Shown one piece after another: positions 57,669-64,000 of a stretch of 64,000 nt of DNA. The DNA is from Flavobacterium sp. Sd200 (lineage in GTDB: Bacteria > Bacteroidota > Bacteroidia > Flavobacteriales > Flavobacteriaceae). Numbering within the stretch: the first letter of the stretch is position 1; the number at the start of each line of letters is the position of its first letter. The notes under the pieces were generated by a model. That model worked only from the letters and a program-made list of their open reading frames with translations, searched no databases and was not told where the DNA came from. A program made the position numbers and the translations under genes. The DNA lies in assembly GCF_009826935.1 (NCBI RefSeq), contig NZ_WUMN01000005.1, positions 62,001 to 126,000 of the forward strand, read 5' to 3'.

Positions 57669-58798
57669 ACAAATTGCTGTTTTAAAGCCCTGCGGTAAAT
57701 GTTTTCGTATAGCGGAATTATTTTTTGAATATCAAACTCCTGTGCTACCTTAAGGGCATTTTGTTTAAACTGTGCTAATTTTATATCGTCTGATAAAATT
57801 GAAACTGCCTTTTGCGCCATGCCTTCAACATCTCCTACATTGCCCATATAACCGGAATAACCATCACGGTTAACCTCCGGCAATCCTCCGGCATTTGTAG
57901 ATATAACAGGCACACCCACAGCCATAGCTTCTAACGCTGCAAGACCAAAACTCTCGGTTTGCGACGGGAGTAAAAACAGATCAGAGAAACAAAGTATCTC
58001 ATTAATTTCATGACTATTGCCAAAAAACACAACTTTATCAGTAATTCCAAGTTCATCAACGAGGCTTTCGGCGGCAGCTTTTTCTGGTCCATCCCCTACC
58101 ATCATTAATCGGGATGGTACTGTTTTTTGTATCTCAAAAAATATCTTTATAACATCGGGTATGCGTTTTACAGGCCTGAAATTGCTTATATGCGTTATTA
58201 TTTTTTGATTGTCTGTAGCCATCATGGAGCGCTTGCAGGGATTTCCGGCTAATTTATCCTGGCTAACCTCAATAAAATTAGGCACTACAAAAATTTCGCG
58301 TTTAATGTCGAACAAACGATAGGTATCATCTTTAAGATCTTGAGATACTGATGTCACTACGTCGCTATGGTTAATACTGAAACTTACAGCAGGCTTATAG
58401 AATGGGTGGTTACCCACAAGTGTAATATCTGTACCGTGAAGCGTAGTTACCATTGGTATGCGTATGCCCTGCTCTTTCAGCATTTTTTTGGCCATATAGC
58501 CTGCATAGGCGTGAGGTATTGCATAATGTACATGTAACAGTTCAATATTATGAAGCTTTACCATATCTACCAATTTGCTGCTCAACGCCAGCTCATAAGG
58601 CTGATAGTGAAACAACGGATATTCAGGAACGTGTACTTCGTGGTAATGTATATTTGGATTTAAGGTAGCTAAACGGACAGGCTGCCTGTAGGTTATAAAG
58701 TGTATTTCGTGTCCGCGGCGCGCCAGTTCTAAGCCTAATTCGGTAGCCACAACGCCGCTACCTCCAAAAGTGGGGTAACATACTAATGCAATTTTCAT
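57665..58798 (-). CDS. bshA: N-acetyl-alpha-D-glucosaminyl L-malate synthase
   Basis: This 377-residue GT4 glycosyltransferase joins UDP-N-acetylglucosamine and L-malate, the first step of bacillithiol synthesis. Typical BshA segments are [80 protein letters not shown] and [20 protein letters not shown]. The GT4 donor site is in [20 protein letters not shown] and [15 protein letters not shown]. Other bsh genes are not in the window. It overlaps the next lipoprotein gene by 4 bases. Confidence 0.97.
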   Translation of the reverse strand: MKIALVCYPTFGGSGVVATELGLELARRGHEIHFITYRQPVRLATLNPNIHYHEVHVPEYPLFHYQPYELALSSKLVDMVKLHNIELLHVHYAIPHAYAGYMAKKMLKEQGIRIPMVTTLHGTDITLVGNHPFYKPAVSFSINHSDVVTSVSQDLKDDTYRLFDIKREIFVVPNFIEVSQDKLAGNPCKRSMMATDNQKIITHISNFRPVKRIPDVIKIFFEIQKTVPSRLMMVGDGPEKAAAESLVDELGITDKVVFFGNSHEINEILCFSDLFLLPSQTESFGLAALEAMAVGVPVISTNAGGLPEVNRDGYSGYMGNVGDVEGMAQKAVSILSDDIKLAQFKQNALKVAQEFDIQKIIPLYENIYRRALKQQFV

Positions 58799-58888
58799 GA
58801 TGTGTTGTAATAAAGTAACGAAATTAACGAAAAAAAACGGCCAAAACCGTTTTTAAAGTATAATTAACGTAATAATTGCCCCGTTAAA

Positions 58889-59350
58889 TCAATGTCTTTT
58901 TAAGTTAGATTCATACAGCTCTACCCATTGCTGTACGGTCATTTTACTTACCAGTTGGGCTATTAATTCAAAAGGAATATTTTCAGGTTTTTTAAACCGG
59001 ATACAGCTTTTACCCATATCAAGTTTTGTTTTTACATGATTAGGATATTCAGCCACAAACCAATCATGCAGTTTCTTATCGGCATATATGCCCATGTGGT
59101 AAAGGGCAATAAAATTCTTTTGGGAGGCAATCCCTAAAAAAGGCAATGGCTGTTCCGGGGTGCAATGGTAACCTGCCGGATAGGTTTCATGCGGAACAGA
59201 CCATCCAAGCATACCATACCCCATACCTTCTTTGTAGCCTTGTGGCAAGTTAGCATTAATAATACTGCGAAGTTTTTGCATTGCCTCTCTTCTTTCGGCA
59301 GGCAACTCATCAAGGTATTTTTTGGGAGACAGAGCTGTAGATTGCATCAC
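58889..59350 (-). CDS. DUF1801-domain protein
   Basis: This 153-residue cytosolic protein of the DUF1801 (YdhG-like) fold shows YLDELPAERREAMQKLRSII, the central YKEGMGYGMLGWSVPHETYP and FLGIASQKNFIALYHMGIYA, then KLDMGKSCIRFKKPENIPFE. The family is related to the iron-chaperone/frataxin-like fold, but a function is not established. It may start at the first or second of two adjacent ATGs (59350 or 59347). A TATTTTTG -7-like element lies upstream at 59374-59367 on the minus strand; no -33 was seen. It is 90 bases from bshA. Confidence 0.85.
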   Translation of the reverse strand: MMQSTALSPKKYLDELPAERREAMQKLRSIINANLPQGYKEGMGYGMLGWSVPHETYPAGYHCTPEQPLPFLGIASQKNFIALYHMGIYADKKLHDWFVAEYPNHVKTKLDMGKSCIRFKKPENIPFELIAQLVSKMTVQQWVELYESNLKRH

Positions 59351-59476
59351 TATAATAATTTTACATCAAAAATAGGAAAAAGTAACACAAATCATTAAAG
59401 ACAATAGAGTAACCAAACAAATGCATTGATAAATAATAATCTGCCTTGCAATCCATTATAATAGTTGAAAAAAAAA

Positions 59477-59501
59477 TACCCTTTCCGTTTAGGAAAGGGT
59501 A
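59477..59501 (-). terminator. Terminator of the lamin-tail T9SS protein gene
   Basis: TACCCTTTCC (59477-59486) and GGAAAGGGTA (59492-59501) are exact complements. On the minus strand nine T residues follow the hairpin. It lies 29 bases after the stop at 59531. Confidence 0.92.
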
Positions 59502-59530
59502 AGTTTATTAATATTTGGTTTAAAAGAACC

Positions 59531-62500
59531 TTAGTAAACCACTTTTTTAGTTACTGTCTGGTTTGATTCTGTACCAACCTTTACAATAAGTACTTGCTGA
59601 GACATGCTGATACCTGATAAAGTAATTTCGTTATCATTGAATTTATCAGAAGTAAAAAGCAATCTGCCGTTAACATCAAATACGTTTACTGTTCGAACAG
59701 TTTCACCTAAAGATGATATAGTTAAAGCGCCATTTTGTTTATAAACCATTACCTCATTACCAGCAGCGTTTGGAGCGGCTGTTCTAAGGGCAAACCTTGC
59801 AGCTGCTGTAGTATTTGCTTCTATTGTATTAGAGTTTACGCTGGTATTACCTGCTACGGCTCTAACCCTGTAGTAGTATGTAGTGGCAGCGTTTAAGCCT
59901 GAAACTTCCTGAGAGGTGGCATTTACCAAAAGATCTTCATAGCCTGTTACAAATGATGGTGTCTGACCGGCATAGTTGTGTGCACCAAGAGATGTTACAT
60001 CGTCCTGATCTAATACATCCCACTCTGTTTCAAGTGTAGGGAAGCCTGATACAGGGTTTACGGTTACACCTGCGTGTACTGTTGATTTTCTTACAAGAGT
60101 TTTATCTACTGTAGAGTGTGTAGCTGTAGACCATGCAGTACCCGGATCTTCGCCAATGTTTCCAAAAATGTCAACATTAGTTGCTGTAGATATTCTGTAA
60201 AGAACAATAGCATCGTCTCCGTTAAAGTTTACGGCAGCGTTAACAGTAGCAGTACCGGTATATATAGTAGCAGCACTGTTTCTTATTACAAGTACATCGT
60301 CGTTTTCTAATATACCGCTAAGCAATACATCATTTGTTGCAGTTGTATTTCCGTTAGCATATAGTCTTACCCTGTAGTCAGAAAGATCAACATCTGCACC
60401 TGTACCATTGTATATTTCAATGTATTTGTTAGATGCGCTTCCCTCAACATATTCAGAGAAGAAAAGATCTGTAGCAGCGGTAAGGTTACCAAACGTAGGC
60501 GACTCACTTACATCAAGCCTGTAGCTGTCGGCACCTGCAACAGCGTTCCAGTTTGCAGTAAAGCTAACAGAGTCTTCATCTGTAGCATCTATAGCAACAG
60601 GAGTACCTACAGACGGTGTAGTTATTGTAGTTTGTATACTGTATGAAATTCCGCCATCGTTAACAGAATAAGCCCTTACATAATAAACTGTACCAGATGA
60701 AAGGCCAGTTAAAGATATAGTGTAAGATCCTAAACCTGTTCCTGAAGTTTGGTTTAATACACCTGAGGCATTTAGTTGCGGGCTTGGAGTAAGGCCGTAA
60801 ACTACACCTCTTTCTTCTACAGGGGTACATCCTTCTGTAGTAACTTCTGCAACAATTGAAGCAGTAGAAATGCTTAAGGCATCAGCCGAAGTAAGTGATA
60901 CTGTAGAGCGTGTATTAACACCTGCACCTATAACATTTGCAGTAACATCGGCAGCGCCGCCACCCGCTACAGTCAAGGTATCGCTGTAAGTAATTGCATC
61001 TATTGGTTCAAAACGAACATATATATCTGCCAGAAGTGTTCCACCAGATTGTGCTAATGTTAGTGTAGGTGTATAAGTACCTTCTTCAGTTTCAGAGAAT
61101 GTAAAACCGTCAACAGGGCCTACAGTAATATCGGCTGTTGTAAGATTATGTCCTGATATTGTTAGTAGAGCAGGAATACTTTCCTGATTGATACATATAG
61201 TGCCAAAACTTGCAAGTTCTGATAGTGTAAGTTCAGGAGCTGTACTGGCTAAAGTAGTTACAGATATTGTATTAGAATTATCTGAAACGCTGCTGCCAGC
61301 TGCTGCCCTAACCCTGTAATAGTAAGTAGTAGAATGGTTTAAACCATTTACAACCTGAAGTGTATCATTTACAGTAAGGTTTTCATAGCCTGAAAGATAA
61401 GATGAAGTAATACCTCCATAAGTATGGCTGCCTAAATGAGTTACATCGTCTATATTAAACACATCCCACTCTGTTTCCAGTGTAGGGAATCCGCTTGTTG
61501 GGTTAACGGTTACACCTGCAGATACACCCGGTTTTCTAACAAGGGTTTTATCAAGGGTCGTGTTAGAAGTACTTGTCCAGGCAACTCCCGGATCTTCGCC
61601 GATACGGCCAAAAATATCTACGTTAGAAGCCGTAGAAACTTTATAAAGTGCAATAGCATCGTCCCCGTTAAAGTTCACGGCAGCAACTACAGTAGCCGCA
61701 CCTGTATAGGCAGAAGCAGTGTTGTTTTTAAGTACTATAGTGGCACCGTTAGCAATTGTTCCTGTAAGTGCCACATCGTTTGTAGGAGTGGCAGCACCAT
61801 TAGCGTACAGTCTTACTTTATAATCTGTAAGGTTTATTGCAGCACCTGTGCCGTTATATATTTCAAGATATTTGTTTGTACCTGATCCTTCTACATATTC
61901 TGAAAAGAAAAGATCTGTTGTTGGAGATGAGTTAACAAATGTAGGCGACTCACTTACATCAAGCCTGTAGCTATCGGCACCTGCAACAGTTGTCCATCTC
62001 GCAGTAAAGCTATTGGTTGTAACAGCAGTAGCCAAAGCAGCCACAGGAGCAGTTAAAACAGTTGGAGCGCCCCATGACAGCGATACGTTATCAAGTGCAA
62101 TACCGTCACGGCTGCCGGAACCGCCAAGCTCTGTATAGCTCCAACGTATCCATACTGTGCCTGCTGTATTATCTACCGAAGAAAGATCTATGTTTACATA
62201 AGGCGTAACCGTACCTTCTGCAATTGTACCCGATGCATAGGCTCCACCCACTACAGCTGTATAGCCCGTAGTAGCCGATGTAGTACTAACTTCAAGGTTA
62301 AAAGAGTTGCTTCTGCCCTGCTCTCTAATTTTAATAACATCATAAGACAGAGACAATCCTGCTTTACCTGTGGTGTTTGAAATAGCAAGAACGATAGATG
62401 ATGTAGAAAAAGCACTGCCTGAGCCAAGAATACCTATTTTTGATCCATAATTGTAGTTAGCCCCGGCTGTAGATGTACCCGTACCTACGGTCATGGCATT

Positions 62501-62692
62501 ATCTGCCGTAGTACCGTTGTAAGATACCCAACCTGCCGGATATGTTGTGCCTGCAGCACCCGGAGTGGTATCAAAATTTTCTGAAAAAGGAGAAGTTGCA
62601 GGTAACGAAACCTGTCCCCATGACGCTGTTGCAGCCATAAATAATGACATCGAAAAGGCATTACGTAACGCCTTGCGTAAGAATGTTTTCAT
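59531..62692 (-). CDS. Lamin-tail/fibronectin-III protein with T9SS type A sorting domain
   Basis: This 1053-residue secreted surface protein starts at MKTFLRKALRNAFSMSLFMA, a good signal peptide; an in-frame ATG at 62773 would add 27 hydrophilic residues and is less likely. An N-terminal jelly-roll (FSENFDTTPGAAGTTYPAGW, WIRWSYTELGGSGSRDGIAL) is followed by fibronectin-like and lamin-tail units present twice: DLFFSEYVEGSGTNKYLEIY and DLFFSEYVEGSASNKYIEIY, each continuing to NFNGDDAI, DIFGxIGEDPG and SGFPTLETEWDV. A middle region with Ig-like strands (VSLTSADALSISTASIVAEV) separates them. The C-terminus (VFDVNGRLLFTSDKF, QQVLIVKVGTESNQTVTKKV) is the type A sorting signal. No nuclease catalytic domain is seen. 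The function is probably adhesion or scaffolding. Confidence 0.88.
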   Translation of the reverse strand: MKTFLRKALRNAFSMSLFMAATASWGQVSLPATSPFSENFDTTPGAAGTTYPAGWVSYNGTTADNAMTVGTGTSTAGANYNYGSKIGILGSGSAFSTSSIVLAISNTTGKAGLSLSYDVIKIREQGRSNSFNLEVSTTSATTGYTAVVGGAYASGTIAEGTVTPYVNIDLSSVDNTAGTVWIRWSYTELGGSGSRDGIALDNVSLSWGAPTVLTAPVAALATAVTTNSFTARWTTVAGADSYRLDVSESPTFVNSSPTTDLFFSEYVEGSGTNKYLEIYNGTGAAINLTDYKVRLYANGAATPTNDVALTGTIANGATIVLKNNTASAYTGAATVVAAVNFNGDDAIALYKVSTASNVDIFGRIGEDPGVAWTSTSNTTLDKTLVRKPGVSAGVTVNPTSGFPTLETEWDVFNIDDVTHLGSHTYGGITSSYLSGYENLTVNDTLQVVNGLNHSTTYYYRVRAAAGSSVSDNSNTISVTTLASTAPELTLSELASFGTICINQESIPALLTISGHNLTTADITVGPVDGFTFSETEEGTYTPTLTLAQSGGTLLADIYVRFEPIDAITYSDTLTVAGGGAADVTANVIGAGVNTRSTVSLTSADALSISTASIVAEVTTEGCTPVEERGVVYGLTPSPQLNASGVLNQTSGTGLGSYTISLTGLSSGTVYYVRAYSVNDGGISYSIQTTITTPSVGTPVAIDATDEDSVSFTANWNAVAGADSYRLDVSESPTFGNLTAATDLFFSEYVEGSASNKYIEIYNGTGADVDLSDYRVRLYANGNTTATNDVLLSGILENDDVLVIRNSAATIYTGTATVNAAVNFNGDDAIVLYRISTATNVDIFGNIGEDPGTAWSTATHSTVDKTLVRKSTVHAGVTVNPVSGFPTLETEWDVLDQDDVTSLGAHNYAGQTPSFVTGYEDLLVNATSQEVSGLNAATTYYYRVRAVAGNTSVNSNTIEANTTAAARFALRTAAPNAAGNEVMVYKQNGALTISSLGETVRTVNVFDVNGRLLFTSDKFNDNEITLSGISMSQQVLIVKVGTESNQTVTKKVVY

Positions 62693-63011
62693 AAGTAATA
62701 ATTTGTTGGAATTTATTGTTATGCAATTGCTTAACAAACTTAGCCAACAAATTTTCCCCCTACACTTAAACAAGGTTGTGTTAATGTAAGTGTATAATTA
62801 TACTTTCTTAAGCTAAAAGTTATGAATTTAAAACCTTCGTAAATTTACAGACAACAATCTGTAAATTAACCAAATACTAATTTTTATTAAGTATATAATA
62901 ACTTATTTATTCAAATAAGGCATACTAATGTTAACAAAACTTTTTACAGTAAGGATTGGCACCGAAGACTTTTCTTTTAATTCTATATAGTTATAATAAA
63001 TTGCTGTTCAA
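62693..63011. promoter_or_regulatory. Intergenic region upstream of the lamin-tail protein gene
   Basis: On the minus strand a TAAGTTTG sequence (62742-62735) matches the -7 consensus about 42 bases before the start at 62692. A convincing -33 at the right distance is absent. The rest is AT-rich with no gene seen. Confidence 0.35.
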
Positions 63012-63896
63012 TTATTTAAAATCATTGACATTATAGTTTTCCTTTAAAAAGCTCAATACGTCTTTAGGATTTCGAACCAAAAGGGCTTCCAGGTTTGTAC
63101 TTTCCCCATTTAATTCTCCCTGAGCAACTGCGGCTGCAAAACCTGCAAGCATTAAAACCATTTTTCTTGGAGTACCATTGCCTACAGCACCATCAATATA
63201 TCTGTCGTAATTGGCATTGGTATATTTTATTTCCCTATCTATAATTTTTGATAGAAAACCAGCTATTTCTGCAAATGTTACTCCATTGGCACACAAATCA
63301 TAAGTTTTGTTTTTATGGCTGTCAGAAACCAGTATGGCAGCAGCGGCTTCGGCCAGGTCATTTCTTAATGTAAACGCTACCCTCCCCTCTCCGGCAGGTA
63401 AAAATATTCCTTTTGTAAGCACGTCAGTTCCTAAAAAGGTGGGTAACAGATCCATATACAAACCATTCCTTAAAATGGTATATCGCATTCCGCTCTTTTT
63501 AATAGCATTCTCAGTTTCCAAGTGCGAATTCACCACAAACTTAATAGGAGAATCCGGCCTGTCGGTTTTGTGCAACTGGCTTGTATATACAATATGGTTT
63601 ACCCCTGCCTTTTTTGCCGCTTTTACCACCTGCTTATGTTGCCTTCCTCTGTTAGTGGTTGTAGTACCCGAAACAAACAGAAGTTTCTCTATTCCATCAA
63701 AAGCCGTAAAAAGCGAATCATAATCATCATAGTCTCCATAAACAGTTGTTATGCCAAGCCTTTCCAAATGATTAATTTTTGTGGTATCTCTTGCCATTGC
63801 ACATATAAGGTTGGTTTTTACCCCCATTTTAATCATAGTATCAATAACTGCTTTGCCATATTCTCCGGTCGCGCCTGTAATAAGTATTTTTTCCAT
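63012..63896 (-). CDS. NmrA-like NAD(P)-binding oxidoreductase
   Basis: This 294-residue atypical short-chain dehydrogenase has a Rossmann start KILITGATGEYGKAVIDTMI (GxxGxxG type). TTVYGDYDDYDSLFTAFDGI and IEKLLFVSGTTTTNRGRQHK follow, then VNHIVYTSQLHK and the family pattern NSHLETENAIKKSGMRYTIL with RNGLYMDLLP. This fits the NmrA/quinone-oxidoreductase-2 (YtfG-like) group, which binds NAD(P)H and may reduce quinones or sense redox. The Tyr-x-x-x-Lys catalytic pair of classical enzymes is absent. It is monocistronic as far as visible. Confidence 0.88.
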   Translation of the reverse strand: MEKILITGATGEYGKAVIDTMIKMGVKTNLICAMARDTTKINHLERLGITTVYGDYDDYDSLFTAFDGIEKLLFVSGTTTTNRGRQHKQVVKAAKKAGVNHIVYTSQLHKTDRPDSPIKFVVNSHLETENAIKKSGMRYTILRNGLYMDLLPTFLGTDVLTKGIFLPAGEGRVAFTLRNDLAEAAAAILVSDSHKNKTYDLCANGVTFAEIAGFLSKIIDREIKYTNANYDRYIDGAVGNGTPRKMVLMLAGFAAAVAQGELNGESTNLEALLVRNPKDVLSFLKENYNVNDFK

Positions 63897-63924
63897 TTTA
63901 AATTAAAACAATTTGATAATTAAA

Positions 63925-63957
63925 AATGCCGACATGCTGATTGCACATGCCGGCATT
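63925..63957 (-). terminator. Terminator of a minus-strand gene beyond the right edge
   Basis: AATGCCGACATG (63925-63936) pairs with CATGCCGGCATT (63946-63957) with one mismatch or wobble. On the minus strand it is followed by TTTTTAATTATC. It lies upstream of the NmrA-like gene and would end transcription entering from the right. The last 40 bases contain no recognisable coding sequence. Confidence 0.7.
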
Positions 63958-64000
63958 CAACCCAAAAACAAATTATGAAACCCCTATTTATTGTATAACA

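Noticed and set aside
59531..62692. Lamin-tail protein as an extracellular nuclease
   Set aside because: Lamin-tail domains often accompany nucleases, but no nuclease catalytic motif is visible here.

Overview
The window is from a flavobacterium-like member of the Bacteroidota. The base composition is AT-rich and Shine-Dalgarno sequences are absent in front of the starts I inspected. Several promoters match the Bacteroidota pattern (TTTG or TTG, a 19-21 base gap, then TAnnTTTG). There is a SusC/SusD pair, and five proteins carry the type A or type B sorting domains of the type IX secretion system (T9SS).

Left end (1-5346, minus strand): an ECF sigma factor, a FecR-type anti-sigma factor, a SusC receptor with an STN signalling domain, and the first 27 codons of a SusD lipoprotein. 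Together they form a substrate-sensing nutrient uptake locus. It is followed by 1 kb without a convincing gene (5347-6353).

Toxin island (6354-22167, minus strand): an apparent three-gene operon with one promoter and an adjoining palindrome. It encodes a T9SS type A exported protein, a 4290-residue SpvB/FG-GAP/RHS shell protein ending in an unrecognised tip of about 205 residues, and a coupled lipoprotein that is the natural immunity candidate. This is the best candidate for an undescribed system.

Surface-protein region (22733-34781, minus strand): a repeat-rich L-domain protein, a secreted double lectin-like protein, a two-component system (TPR histidine kinase plus LytTR regulator), and a 2079-residue T9SS type B adhesin-like protein with about 14 repeats.

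Housekeeping region (35173-48639, mostly plus strand): folE, cysS, yidD, two tandem lgt paralogues, a zinc-ribbon protein, gcvT, an S41 protease, yebC, smpB, pcm (minus), a Gfo/Idh/MocA oxidoreductase, a 3-hydroxyacyl-CoA dehydrogenase and a DUF1015 protein.

Right part (48875-64000): a second T9SS type B protein, a DUF4442 protein, a DUF4870 protein, and a GIN-PadR-PspC-GIN operon with a repeat-rich leader. These are followed by a PrcB-like lipoprotein coupled to bshA, a DUF1801 protein, a T9SS type A lamin-tail/fibronectin protein and an NmrA-like oxidoreductase. Strong hairpin terminators separate many units. I saw no tRNA, rRNA, CRISPR array or intact insertion sequence. Family assignments come from reading motifs, not from database searches.
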